Counted from the first letter of the stretch, positions 1-12,469 are shown. The stretch: DNA of 64,000 nt from Trichobilharzia regenti (GCA_944472135.2 OX235270.1:75711168-75775167), one strand, 5' to 3'. Numbers and translations are program-made. The notes: a model not told the origin generated them from the sequence alone.

Positions 1-337
1 TTCAGTTTTATAGTATGGTCACTCATTAATGAATTTATTGCAGTGTATCAGCATTTCCGCTGGAGTGGATATTATTTCACTGAAATCCTGTTCTGTATTT
101 AACTAAACCTCTGCTCTTATATTGTGATTGATTACATTTACCCACAGAGAAGTGAACGCTTGATATGATATAACTTAGACCTATAAATTCAGTTGAAAGT
201 GCATCAGATGAAATTATTCGTGTCTCAAATCATTGAAAATGTTTTGAGGCTATTCACATTATATCATATCATCACAGTTCTTTTCTGTATTTACGAAAAC
301 TTATTTCCTTTTTTCTTCTGTTTATTTTCGTCTATAG
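1..337 (+). other. Intronic sequence upstream of first visible exon
   Basis: AT-rich sequence ending in a pyrimidine-rich tract and the acceptor TCTATAG at 331-337. No coding segment or repeat was recognised; earlier exons of the gene must lie to the left of the window. Confidence 0.6.
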
Positions 338-632
338 GTCTTTTAAATTCTTCTGCCAAACGTCAGTTAGTAATCACAAATACCAGCTCACATTTCTTGA
401 CTTACAGTTGTATCATAATTGGTCCAAATGCAACTGATTTTAATTGTACATCTAGTGGAAATTTAAACAAGTCAACAAAACGTGAAAACAATAAAGTAAA
501 AAAGTGTCCAAATTCAATAAATGACAATATTACAAATAATAATAGTAATAATGGTCAAGTGTATAATAATATGAAAGAGATGAAAATTACTGTACCATCA
601 AAGGGAAAAGTACAATTATCGCTTGAATACAA
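338..632 (+). CDS. CFAP47: CFAP47-like exon 1 (first visible)
   Basis: Internal exon between acceptor TATAG and donor GTAAGC. It enters at codon position 2 and leaves two bases (aa) for the next exon. The first part, including QLVITNTSSHFLTY, fits the opening strands of an ASH/PapD-like domain. The middle (about 460-560) is a Lys/Asn-rich low-complexity loop, and the end (VQLSLEYK) is a beta strand completed by exon 2. The reading frame runs open upstream to a TTG at 193, but that stretch is intron. Confidence 0.75.
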
Positions 633-949
633 GTAAGCTGACATAACCCTCTTTTCTCTCTTAACAAATATTATGAATGGTACTAGCCCGTAACCGCTGA
701 TTGTGGTAGTTTGCCTTGAGATGAGTAAAATACAGTTACTCAAATATTAACCACACTCGTCTATATTTTAATTTTAATTTATTTGAAATGCAGAGACAAT
801 ATTTCTATATTGTTATATTTAAAGGAAGCATAAGAATAATTTTGTTTCGAAAAATAGCTATGCTCAAGGCGTGAGCGAATAACCCTAAACAATGAAGGGA
901 GCAAAACAGAAATAATTAAAGCACCGAATATAAAGAGCCTGTGAGCTAA

Positions 950-1240
950 AATTCAACAGTGAAGATTCACGCTTGATCACAAAGCAAGTTGCTAGATTAT
1001 TCAACTAAAAGGTCCTGAGTTCAAACCCTGGTGGGTGATTAATGATGGCTGCATGGAGGATTTCACCATTAATCAAACAAAATCCCTACAAATCCAATAC
1101 TTGAAGATTAATGATGAATCCTAAAATGGGACAGAAGAGACGTCCAGTACCCTGTGGTTTTCCAGTGGGTCTGTTGCTGATTTCAGCTCGTGACCAAACC
1201 TGTAGCCAATCAAGTTTCTGCAAGCCAACATTTGAAAAAA
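950..1240 (+). repeat. Decayed tRNA-derived SINE with hammerhead-like remnant
   Basis: A B-box-like segment, gagttcaaaccctgg, lies at about 1017-1031. Further on, 1110-1152 reads as a decayed form of the hammerhead segment seen intact at 15 kb: ATGATGAA, TCC/GGAC and then GTCCAGTAC can be recognised. The two parts are separated by about 80 bases not present in the 15-kb copy, so this copy is rearranged. Confidence 0.5.
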
Positions 1241-1379
1241 AACATTCACATCGGAAGGACTTATGATCCATTCAGAAAACATTGAAAGAAACAATCACAA
1301 ACAGCACTATTATGAAGTGACACATGTTGTGGTGAGAGCTAGGTGGAGGCCGAAAATCATAGACAGCAATTTACATCAG

Positions 1380-1673
1380 TGTTACGTCCCGAATTGGGGG
1401 CATGAGAAAAAACAACAACAAAGCTTAACCTTGAGGAACTCAACAACCAATTACAGCAGATTTAATGTGTGTAAATACGATTCGAAGATATATAGCTTAA
1501 CTTTCTAAGAAGCTTTCACAAGCAGTACAGAATAACCTTCAGTAAGAAAAAACCAATCAGAAGACGTTGCTTCTATGCTAAGATAACGAATAATAATGTA
1601 CAGAGAAATCTATAAATATCTGTTGAATTTCTCAATAAACGATGTTGCCTGACCTTTGTCTTCTGTCGTTACA
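1380..1673 (+). repeat. Solo LTR, gypsy-type (family 2), + orientation
   Basis: Begins TGTTACGTCCCG and ends TCGTTACA, with an AATAAA signal near 1634 and a TATAAATA motif near 1610. A second copy lies inverted at 4610-4873. No internal region is present and the 5-bp flanks (atcag, atata) do not match, so the duplication is lost or my ends are a few bases off. Confidence 0.6.
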
Positions 1674-3555
1674 ATATAAATAATGAAAATCAGCAATTCT
1701 ATAGACAATCAAGAAAACCTGAAATCTACCACTCAACTTCCCGAGATTGCCATATATAGCATTCACCGACATCTGCAGATTAAATTCCAACATTTAAACA
1801 GAAGCTTGGGACTCTAATTCACCTCGATGATGCATTTTAGTGAACAAAGTAGTGTATAAAATCCTAGAAACTGCCTTAAATGTTTCCAAAGACATTCAAA
1901 TACATAAACTTCCAAGTAAACTAAAGTTCGCACTCAGTGACCTCAAATATTTGAATAGCCTCCTAAAATGATGGATATCATGAGGCACTCTTTAAGAACC
2001 CATGATTACAATTTAAATGCAAGTCAGAGGATATTTTACTTTAGAAAAACTTCAAAAAAGCAACGACAAAGAGTATGTCAATTATTATACAGTACAATAG
2101 GGTCAACCTTTTTGTTAATACACATACAAACATAAAACGTCAGTTAAGCGTCATAATAATAAATCAACACATCCGCAACTTCAACTAGAGAACTTTCGTA
2201 GTCTAAAAGCATGCTATTTCTAACTTCACCGAAGGGTTCCTGAAAGCACAACATTCAAGTGAAGAACTAACTAATATGTATATACACACACACCATCCAT
2301 AAACCCATGACAATTAAGACTGACAGGCTTGCTTCCTAATTTAATTAATGTCCCGGAGAAGCATAAGCTCCCCTGGTGCACAAAGAGAGATTTCGAAATT
2401 ACTGAACACTAATAAAAATGACAGTCCTTTTATCAGATGAAGAATCAAACTCTAAAATCGCCCAATAGAACACTGACTGTAATAAAAACACAGGGACAAG
2501 GTGAACCCAGGAAGAAATTAGTCATTATTCAAAGCATTTCAAAGGTTAAAAAACTATAGAGACTAATTTTGGGAATTATTCCAAAAGAAGTATCTTTAAC
2601 ATTCAGCATGGATTATGTACAAACGACAAAAGCCCTGCTAACAGTAGCTCAGTGACCACAAAGGCGCTATCACAAAACACTTCACTGATTACAGATCATA
2701 ATGCAGAACTGACAACATTCGGCCACTCAAGAAGAAAAGATCAAGCTATATGCCAATCTCCGAAACGCCGCAAAACTACTCACTATGTACTGAAGATGAC
2801 TAAACTGAATCCCAAATCTTGTACAGAAACAAAGTTATCAGAACTCACTAAGTGTCAGTTTGTAATGATTTATGAACCCAAATAGTTTGTGAGTTATCCT
2901 AAAAATAGAAGTTTTTATCAGTAAAACGTGGGTGGAGATGAGAACTAACATGTCCTGTCATCTTGAAATGCTACAAATTACTGGAGAATTTCTATTTTAA
3001 AATATCCCCAATAGAGCGCCCAATAAACCTCCACCGGAGTCCACAATAAACTCCTGCATCCTCTATGGTGTTGATCCCCTTCGAAAAAATAAGACGGCTA
3101 TGATATGCCCACTTTCAGTTTGTCATCTCAATCACAAGCCCTGTTAAATAGACGTTTGTTCCAGCTTTTGAGTCTACAGTTTGATAACTCTCTCACAGTG
3201 GATCAATATATTACACAGTAATACTAGACGTTTCGCAGTGTTTCTATGAATGACCCTATGAGAATACTGACTGACCCTGGCTTTAAAGTAAGTGATGAGT
3301 GGTAAATAAATGCTAACTTTCAGCAGCGGATGTTTCCCTCAGATGTCTGTTTACTCCAACGTTCATTGTTTTCCTGTATTGGTTTTACTAGAATTCTATA
3401 ACTGTGAAACACAAATTGCAAATATTAATATAACAAGATAATTAAGAAGTGGTCTTCCATCTTTTTTCGTCCTCTAATGCTTCCATTTAAGAGTTTATAT
3501 CGCCTTCCAAACATTAGAAGAATAATTGGTGTTTCATTTTATGTACTTACCTCAG

Positions 3556-3676
3556 ATCTCGGTTCCTTAAAGCAACAGAGGCGATATTTTTAGCCGTCTC
3601 TCAACGCCAGAATGGATGTCACGGCAAAAACTTGTCGTTTATTCTATCAGGAACTGTAGGTGGACTAGAAGCGTTG
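3556..3676 (+). CDS. CFAP47: CFAP47-like exon 2
   Basis: A 121-nt exon between CTCAG and GTAAGC. Its first base completes the Lys codon from exon 1, giving EYK|SRFLKATEAIFLAVS, a good fit to the strand-turn-strand seen late in CFAP47 ASH domains. It continues with GCHGKNLSFILSGTVGGLEAL-type strands (written here as a pattern) and ends on a codon boundary. It has no start codon and is recognised only by splice phase and pattern. Confidence 0.75.
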
Positions 3677-4609
3677 GTAAGCGATCACATTTAAATTTAT
3701 GGTTTGAAATCTTTTTTTGCTTAGTACATCTGTCTTTGAAGAACCTTTAGGTGACAAGATAAATAAAGTTAAATAACCACTAGGTGGGTTAGAGTCCTCA
3801 ATATGCGTTTCATTACAAATTTAGATGTAAAACGTGAATCAACCACTTCCAACCTGTCGACTGAGTGGTAACTTGATTTCTATGAAATAACTTTTCAGTG
3901 TACTTAAGTTTGCAGTATTATTCTGCATATTGTTTCAACAGGAAAACTGCTACAAAGTCGTTCTTACCTCGTCCTATGACACCTATTCTAGTTCCTGACA
4001 GCTCACTGGCCCAAAATAAATGAAAATTTGATACAATTTATAAATATACTATCAGAATGTCATAATATTGATTAATATCTGTCCTCTGCCTATCAAAACT
4101 CATTTACAACAGATATTTTGAACTTTGAGGGTAACTATATTCCTTCTGAAATTAAAATCTGTTACATTATGACAAATCCTATGTCCTACAAGTGAACTCG
4201 TTGAAATTAACAGTGACTTCTAACTTAATATGACTACGTCTTTGAGTTGTTCGCTGAATGAGAATCAAAGCACTAAGTTTTGATCCGCATCTGTTTATAA
4301 TGGTGTAATGTGTTCATGAAAATCGGAGACATGAAATTATTGTGGATTTTGCGCCTTTTAGCATGGCATTACACTTGAACGGTTAACCAGCTGGAAATGC
4401 TGATTTCTATACTAATGACTAACTCCTTTATCTTATCCACTCTTGTAGCTTAACTCCATTTATTAACGATGAGTGTATGAATTTAAAGGGTTAGAAAGAT
4501 TACCAAAGCTTTAAATGTTCAACAAATAACTTGATAAACAGCAGAACTTTAAGTTACTATTTAAGTTTCAATACATGAATACGTCACTTTGTTCAGCTAA
4601 AGCTATTAC

Positions 4610-4873
4610 TGTAACGATGGAAGACAACGGACAGGTAAAAAATCATTTATTGAGGAAATCAAGAGATATTTATATATTTTTATGTACATTATTGTTCGTT
4701 ATTACTAGCAGAGAAACAGGGTCTTCTGATTGGTTGTTTTCTCCCTGAAAGTTGATCTGTCATCTATTTGTGGCCATTTCTTTGAAGGTCAGACCATATA
4801 TCTGCGAATCGCAACCGCCCACGAAAAGTCTTTGTTTTTGTTATTCTCATAACCAAGATTTGGGAAGTAAACA
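4610..4873 (-). repeat. Solo LTR, gypsy-type (family 2), - orientation
   Basis: On the - strand it begins near TGTTTACTTCCC and ends TCGTTACA. Its last 130 bases match 1540-1673 closely, and the start (4840-4873) matches more loosely. No matching flanking duplication was found. Confidence 0.6.
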
Positions 4874-4920
4874 TTGACGTAAATTCTTGTCTGCCAGTTT
4901 TGGCTAGCAGACAGCTGTCT

Positions 4921-5121
4921 GTGCGTCGATGGCACAATGGTTAGGAATCTCGCCGACCATCCATATGGTTCGGGGTTCGATCCCCTGCCGACGCACACCT
5001 CATATCTATGGTCGGCCTGCAAAATTTGAGCTGCCAATATCATATGGTGAAAATCTATACTTGTACCAAAAATACAGTGTGGAATCAAGGTGTAATCAAA
5101 AATATAAAATAAAATAAAAAT
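4921..5121 (+). repeat. tRNA-headed SINE, copy 1
   Basis: Begins with a tRNA-like head: A-box-like GGCACAATGGTTAGG and B-box-like GGGGTTCGATCCCC. A family-specific body follows (GGTCGGCCTGCAAAATTTGAG, ATACAGTGTGGAATCAAG) and then a simple AAAAT-type tail. At least four other copies in the window share this body. The tRNA look comes from the SINE head; there is no complete cloverleaf. Confidence 0.8.
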
Positions 5122-6336
5122 TACTACATTATTGACAAAACATACTTTTCAGTCAGATTATTAATTTATGGTGGTTTGTGTTATTCATATTCATTAAGAG
5201 TAGAAAGGCTTACGGTTCCTTCAACATAGGTATTCTTACATGGTATGAAATATTTAATTCAATGCATCGTAAATGATGTAATCATGTCTAATTTTCATTA
5301 AGGGGAAAGGCATCCATTTCCAAGTACATTTCCTTATCTGATATTTATAATGACCAGGGTTTACCCCTACAAGGTATTACTTCACTCGGATTAATGTTTA
5401 TGAGCAAAGAAACTATGGAAACCACTTCTATGTAGGTTATACTTATAAGTAATCAGTAAATGGAATGTATGATGTATGTATGTATTATGATTATGTGTAC
5501 CTACAATTTGGGCAAATGTTGAATGCTTGTTTCGCATATTGCTAAAGACTGGTACGACAGATGAAGCATACTTGGCAATGACTCATTGACAAATGAGTGA
5601 GATTAGAGTTATAAATATTGTTGTATTCTGATAGCTTCTTCAATATGAGTTTACATGTACACAACTTTTCAGTATTACCTCCAAGGTAGTACTGCAGGAA
5701 TAAAACATTAGAAACTAAGAGTGTAAAATCAGTCCTATTCAGACGACTTTAAAAAGGTGATTTCCACTGATCTTGTACTTCACTGAATGCTTTCGATAGC
5801 ATTTCTTTCAACAGTATCTACTGTCTCATTTTGCTGAGTGTTTATGTGTGTTTTAAGTACACGTATCCAGTTTAAAATCTCAAACATGTGCTATATTGTC
5901 AAATGAAAATGTATAGCTTTTACAATATTATGTGACCGCAGTTCCGTATACATTGTATCACGAAATATTAATGAAATTAAAGATGGCTGCCGAAACTAAC
6001 TTGTTCATGGATGACAGTGACTGACTAAAGTTTGTACGATAGACATATTAGCTTTTAACTACCGAATGGACATTCATTTGAACCTCAAATTTAAAATATT
6101 TACTGTGATCGCATTCATTATTCTCCTCATTCATCATTGCTTTTTGTTAGTTCGTATAAGTTATTTGCCGTCAAAATCGTTAAGATGCTTTCCGTTGTTA
6201 TTCGCTTATCTAGTCAATGCATGTTAGCAAGAATGAAATAAATATATTCAAACTACTTCAGATGTATAGAATTCAGTTTAACCAAACAGCTCAACTGTAC
6301 ACATGATACTGAAACACTTTTATTCTTTTCCAGCAG

Positions 6337-6607
6337 GCTAAAGTTGTCAGATCACCATGTTATCAAATGACAGAATTTAAATTACCTGTTATAAATCCAT
6401 ACAAAACAGGTGGTATCTTTCAAATCACAGTAATTGAAAGTCATACTGATCTATTTAATGCAATATGTCAAGTTCGTGGTTTAAATACAAACAAAAACGA
6501 GTCGAATTCAAGAAATATTCTAACCAGTGAATCGTATACTGTAACTGAAAGAAGTTCATTTGACGAATCATCGGATAACAGTCAGTTACCTCCAGAGATT
6601 ATGAAAG
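6337..6607 (+). CDS. CFAP47: CFAP47-like exon 3
   Basis: Starts on a codon boundary after TTCCAGCAG, which is a tandem (NAGNAG) acceptor: using the first AG (exon start 6334) would add one Gln. The peptide contains ITVIESHTDLFNAICQVRG, a beta-strand pair of an ASH domain, then a Ser/Asn-rich loop. It ends after ATGAAAG before GTAAGA, leaving one base (g). Confidence 0.75.
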
Positions 6608-8394
6608 GTAAGATTTTGTTACATTACTAAGAAAATGTCACTTATCAATGAACTAAATAATAATATTTTAGGATGAAAGCCACAAAGTCAGTCCATTTGT
6701 AGTGATCACGAAAAGGTTTTCATACTGATCCATAATCATTTAGAAAAGAAAAAAGCATTTCCTCGTGATCTCTCTGTGTGGGTCAGAATCCATAACAACT
6801 CACCTTTTCCAAATTTGCACCGAAAACCCTAAGAAATACTTCGTATTCATCAGAAACCAAGCGATTTGAGTCCTGGATCCTGAAAATGATGAAACGAATT
6901 ACAAAAGTAAACATGCAGGATTTGCCTAAAGTACGGTATTATATTATACATGAGATAATGAATGTGGTGTACATACCTCAAACTGTAGGTTTCTATGCCT
7001 GAATGACATCAGATGCACAGTCAAGGACAATCCACTGTCAGAATAAACAGCGCGCGAATGTCCCGACAAAGAATAAAGTCATTTGAATAAAGTATATCCA
7101 CTAGAGGGAGGGATATCCCTAAATTACGTACAGAAGATACAGTTTGACTATACGAAGGTGATTATTATAGAATAAATAGAATATTAATACATTATGCGAG
7201 ATAAACTTCAATAGCAAACAACATTTTCGATTAAGGAGTATCAGAAAAGAATATGTGAACCCATACTACTTGCTAGCGATAGGTAAAATTGAAAACAAAG
7301 GATAGTTAATGAAGGAATTAAAAGCCATTTCATTTAAGGAAAATGTTAAGTGGTACTGAGTCCTTTATACAACTTGCCTCTGACACCACTCCACCCAACT
7401 TCAGACTGATAGCTTCTGTATCTGTTCGGAAATGAACTATGGTTGGTCTCGTTTCGTGCTTACATACTGTTTTCTGTTCATTGGTTACTTATTCATGGAT
7501 TGATAAACATACGTTGACCATTTGAAAGTTTTACTTTTAGGCACAGTCATTATTTCCTTTTTGATTGTGACTTTCGCTAGCTGGTTTACTCATTGTTTGC
7601 TCCATGTAGTCTCCCCAAATGAAGCTGTATTTCCGCCGATGTGAGCTCACAGTTGAAGATGATTTTACCACGAATTGATTTATAGTTTCATGCATAGTAA
7701 AGCATAAATATGCTTTTGAATATATATTAGCAAGTCAATTCTGATGTCTGGATTTTCTTTTCCCCTATTTACTATGACTCAGAGTTTAATTATAGTTACA
7801 GGAAGATAAGAGTAAATTAAACAGAATATCATAATCCCTGTTAGCCTGTTCATCACTGATGAAGAGATTATAACTGAGAAGAAAAAAATACAAAGAAATT
7901 CACCGGTAATTTGAAATTCACTTATGATTGACTCACATTTCTCCAGTGTGAACATAGAAAACAAAAAGCTACTATAAGAGTGACGCCTGAATGACCATCT
8001 ACTCGATGTCGTTCACAATTTGTTTTTAACACTAATGGGATGTTTAAAGCGATAAAAGCCTAGAAATTAACCGTCGGTGGCCAGTCACGAAGTTGACAAA
8101 ATTACAATAGAAGCAGTAATGTGACATATTGAACCATGTATAGTGTAGTTATAAATTGTAAAGGGAAGTCATCAATAAAAGGACATTCCATCTATGATTT
8201 CAAGTGAACGTTTAAATATCTGACTTCAGACAAAGTTGATCTGATCAATACATATTTAAAGCGACACAAGTACATAAAGCTTCTTCAATTAGACGAATGC
8301 TAACAAGGCTGATTTAAGATAAAGTATCGACATTACTAAACTTTTGTGCATCCATATTTGATTGCTTTTGAGAAGTCAGTTAGGTAGATTGTAC

Positions 8395-8585
8395 GTGCGT
8401 CGGTGGCACAGTGGTTAGGACTCTCGCCGACCATGCATATGGTCCGGGGTTCGAGCCCGCACCGATGCACATCTGATATCTATGGTCGGCCTGCAAAATT
8501 CGGGCTACCGATATCCATGCTGAAAATTCCATACTTGTACTGAAAATACAGTGTGGAATCAAGCTGTAAATCGAAATCGAAAAAT
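8395..8585 (+). repeat. tRNA-headed SINE, copy 2
   Basis: Same family as 4921-5121. It has the head GTGCGTCGGTGGCACAGTGG, B-box-like GGGGTTCGAGCCC and body GGTCGGCCTGCAAAATTCGG. The tail is short (cgaaatcgaaaaatc) and no clear target duplication is visible. Confidence 0.8.
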
Positions 8586-9935
8586 CAATACTCAGAGGAG
8601 TATGTCATTAGGTCGCCGTAATGTACATCATTGTGGCCTGGAAAAAGAAATAAATGAGCTTTTAAACAGTGATAATTCGTCCTCTATGTTGAGCTGAGAT
8701 TCGAGCTCGATGAGGAATTTCAGTAAGTAACTCTTTAAGAACTCATTAAGTAACTCATCAACGCAGTAAGACAATCATTCCTTGACTACTTTCTGTATAC
8801 CTGATGTGACGGAAAAACTTGAACACGAGTCTTGTCGATGAGCAACAGTTCAATTTGTAAGACTAGAACAATTCATATATATATATATAAAATAGTTTAC
8901 TTGGTTGTATGTATAAAGTGGTGCATCTGACTGTCCAGTTACACTTGGTAGAAACTTCAGCCTTAGTAATCAATACGGCTAGACTACAAGGATGAAGCTT
9001 CTTCCGTAATATGTAGTGTACTTGATAATATATTTAATAGTACACGAATACGTCTTTCGTGCAATTCAAGCTATAAGGATCATTTAGGATGGATTCAACA
9101 TTTCATTCAAAGATACACCCTCCGAAAATTCAAAGTAGAGCTTCGCAGTAACATGGATCAGCTCAAGTTGTCAAACTTCTAAAAACATATAAAAGAACAG
9201 AACAAAAGTTCTGGAACCAAGTTCCATCGCTCAGCTTGCTTTGAACTACCAGAATGTCAATTTTTATATATGATCACAATAAGGGAGCAATAACTCCCAA
9301 CTAATTAATCCAGTCATTCTTACCGTCCTCTTTCTATACCATAGAAAAATTTCTCTTCAGAAAGTGTCTACATATACCAACAGACCAACGATTTTCGGCG
9401 AATGTATATGATAATCAACACTAACCATCAACAGTTGTATCTGTTAGTCTGACTGCATTTAATTCCATATATCGTGTTTGATTCAACTTTGCTAACCATC
9501 GGATGATAACATTTATGTGTTTGCAACTGCAAAACTTAGGCAGGAGTTTGCTAAAAACAAGTTTTCGAACTCAAATATTTCTTATTTAGAAAATTTGTGT
9601 GGAATAACGTATTATGATTGCAAGTTTAGTTGCTATGATGTCATGTAAAATCACTTCAACAGGAACATTCACTCTATAAATTAAATGACAGGCTTTACAT
9701 TTAAATAAACTCTAAACTGTGGAATAATGATTAAGTGACAGAAAGAAAGCCCACAGAATATGTCCACAGAGTTGGTTTTGAAAGGTCAGTAAAGGCCAAA
9801 AATACCTATTGGGTCGAGAAGGAAGTAACTGAATTTTATTTAGTTATATGATAAATAATTCAGTAAAATGAAACTGTTAAATTCGACTATTCCCTTTTTT
9901 CTATTAACCCGCCTTCTCACTGTGTACTGTTGGGG

Positions 9936-9965
9936 AATAATAATAATAATTATTATTATTATTAT
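9936..9965. repeat. AAT/ATT trinucleotide palindrome
   Basis: A run of AAT triplets is followed directly by its complement (ATT triplets), so the 30 bases can fold on themselves. It lies 18 bases upstream of the exon 4 acceptor. Confidence 0.9.
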
Positions 9966-9983
9966 GAATTTCCTTCTAATTAG

Positions 9984-10382
9984 AATACTATCAAAGGACA
10001 CAATATCAATCGTTTCACTGCCGTGAATTCAGTATCGAACTACACGGAAATGCTAATAACAGCAGTACAAATCTACATACCACTAAAATCTCCAATGATG
10101 TAGACAGTAAACAGCAACAACTGCAAATATTCGAAAGTTGTAGACAAGGTATAGATGAATTATCCATCGTCTATTTGCCTCTAGGATGGGGCACACGAGA
10201 ATGTTGTTTACTATTGTCGAATGAAATGATTGGTGAATTTGTTGTACTTTTAAAAGGAATTGCTCAATTACCACAACCAAGTGTTCTACCATTTTCTGAT
10301 TCATTTGATGGAGCGAATAATCAGAAATCTTTAAAGGAAAATGAAAGAGGATATCGTATTAAGTCTGCAGTTGCAGCAGCGT
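9984..10382 (+). CDS. CFAP47: CFAP47-like exon 4
   Basis: Opens after CTAATTAG with two bases that complete a Glu codon, and closes before GTAAGT leaving one base (t). Recognisable parts are FHCREFSIELHGN (strands of one ASH domain) and, after a polar linker, LSIVYLPLGWGTRECC and GEFVVLLKG, the typical closing strands of the fold. The exon frame is open for all 399 nt. Confidence 0.8.
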
Positions 10383-12200
10383 GTAAGTATAGACTTTACT
10401 TTTTCTATTAGTATTATTTTATACAACTGGCTGACTGTAAATTTCCCGGTAATCATAGGTGATGTGAGGTTTTATACTTCAACTTGATTTACAGCTTTTG
10501 AGAATTTCCCTAAGCGTGCAAATGACTTCAGCCACTAATTTACTCATAAGTTACAGTGCACTTTGTTTTCCAAGAAACGTTTTTCTAAGGTTCATGGAAT
10601 AATGCTAAGAAACAATAAATCGGAGGTAATCAGTGGTCAGATGCAATCTGTATTTCTTAATTTCATCTGTTAAGAGATTTTTGTGAAATTCTCCCAGTGA
10701 AACAGATACCTCGCAAGCATATCTGTCTGAAGGATTTGTGATCAAACACTGATAGTCTATTATCAGTTATTGCATTGAGTGCTTCCGTTTATTGGCATTC
10801 GTTTAGACATTCCGAACATTTTCAAATGAATTGGATATACCAATTGTAATCTTTCTACATGTTTCCTTTAGCAACACCCAATACTGCAGTTGACTAAGAG
10901 TAATTCAGATGACACGGTTGTGTTAAGTAATGCCACTGACAATATGCTTTGCCCTTAGCACCGAAACTCACAGTCTAGAAATATTTTTGGTGTGCTTCTA
11001 ACTTCTCGAATGTAAACTGCTACTTCAGAGATTGAACTGTTACTTCTTTTGAATTCAGGAAGTTAAATGTCCGAGTGCATTCACATAAACTAAATATGCT
11101 TGCAGATTTCTTGCATACTGTTTAGCTGTGAAAAATGATATTTGAAGTTGGAAGAATTGACCGCAGCTTTGCTCTTTTCTGTCAGCATCACGTGATCACT
11201 GCACACGCTAGGCATAGAGTTCTGTGTAAGATGGACAATCCAGTCAAATCAAGCAAGAACTGTCCTTTATATGAGGCACATTGCCATGTATATGGGGTCT
11301 GACGGAATCTCGTAGTGACGAAGCTTAGAATTTCTCTTACTTTATAGCCACCTTGAGTGTGACATAGTATTTCTTTATTTGCTTTGCCTTTTTCTCTTTA
11401 GTCTAATAGTAGTCCCTTCCTTATTTCCCTACCATTTTTTGCCTTGTGTCAGGGTTTATATGCAGATATTAGGCGCGGTAATTTATACCGTTACTTAGCA
11501 ATGCTAGTACCTATGCTGACTGGTTCTTTCAATTCACTGACCTCCATGACTTCCTCTGAACAATCTCGAATTTCTGCGCACGGATCCCATTCATGTAACA
11601 TAAGTAACCAAAAGTCACAGTTAACTAAAAGTAAAGTAAATAATTTTGTAGCTAGTAGAAGACATTACTCACAGAAGGATCTGGATCATTTCCATCGGAA
11701 TCACCCCTTATGCTTCCCCGAGAACAGAACTATGAGTAAAACAGGACATTCTGCGAAGCATTTAATTTCGTGTCACATCCATACCAACCACCGAATCAAC
11801 TTTTCTCCTTTTTATTCAAATCAAGTTGTGAACTACAAGTCCATAATCAAATCAGTTGATTTAAGGTATTCCGCTGTCGAATGACCACCATAGTAGAATG
11901 GTAAAATACACAAGAAAGACTTAGCGAAAGAAAAATGCTTATAAATACAATCATGAAGTAGAGCTACACATAAACTGTGTTACGCAGGCATCTACAGTTG
12001 TTCTACTTGAAATTTACTAGTTTGAATTACGAACTGTTTTAGCGATTATAGTCTTTTCTAATCAGAAAGCACTCACTGGCATTTGGCTTTGAACTGATAG
12101 TTATTGCACCTATTATAAGTTTGTTTATTATTATTATTTTTGATTGTTATGCTTCATAAAATTGGCTACTCAATGAATAATATCCCACTTTTATTTCAAG
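10383..12200 (+). other. Intron 4
   Basis: No repeat was recognised. It contains one unassigned open frame at 11444-11884, listed separately. Confidence 0.6.
11444..11884 (+). other. Unassigned open frame inside intron 4
   Basis: An open frame of 146 codons (first codon TTG) rich in Ser, His and Asn. I do not recognise it. A good pyrimidine tract and CAG precede 11453, and a possible donor (AG|GTATTC) lies at 11865. However, that exon would have start phase 0 and end phase 2, which cannot fit between exons 4 and 5. It may be chance, mobile-element debris or part of another transcript. Confidence 0.2.
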
Positions 12201-12469
12201 CTTTCGGACGTTCGGGTGATCCAAATGTTATTTATCTAAGGTGTCCAATAGGATGTGAAATAAAAGAAACCTTATGGTTACCAGTAAAGAATGAATCACG
12301 TCGAATGGCACTGTTAAATGCTATACGTATTCGACTTTCACCAGCTGAAGTTAAACGGCGTGAGTTAGCTAATACACTTGAATCAGATGAACTATTGGAA
12401 TTGGCTAACAAAGAGTTAACACTACTTAATTATGAAGAAAATTCATTTGGTAAAAATTCAAAATCTCAG
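12201..12469 (+). CDS. CFAP47: CFAP47-like exon 5
   Basis: Starts after TTTCAAG with two bases completing a Ser codon and ends with CAG before GTAAGC on a codon boundary. The peptide VIYLRCPIGCEIKETLWLPV opens a new ASH domain, followed by a helical, charged segment (SPAEVKRRELANTLESDELL). This combination matches the CFAP47 segment in which a beta domain is interrupted by a charged helix. Confidence 0.8.

Larger units (their letters stand above)
633..3555 (+). other. Intron 1
   Basis: Holds a decayed hammerhead-type SINE (about 950-1240) and a gypsy-type solo LTR (1380-1673). Between 1680 and 3540 I see only AT-rich sequence. Short open frames at 1263-1508 and 2652-2885 have no recognisable protein pattern. 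Confidence 0.7.
3677..6336 (+). other. Intron 2
   Basis: Contains an inverted solo LTR (4610-4873) followed 47 bases later by a tRNA-headed SINE (4921-5121). The remainder is AT-rich with nothing recognisable. Confidence 0.7.
6608..9983 (+). other. Intron 3
   Basis: Contains a tRNA-headed SINE (8395-8585), a short TA run at 8875-8889 and a perfect AAT/ATT palindrome at 9936-9965, just before the exon 4 acceptor. The rest (about 2.9 kb) shows nothing recognisable. Confidence 0.7.

Noticed and set aside
4921..4995. tRNA gene at the head of the SINE copies
   Set aside because: A- and B-box-like sequences are present, but no full cloverleaf can be drawn and the sequence runs on into a shared SINE body in every copy.
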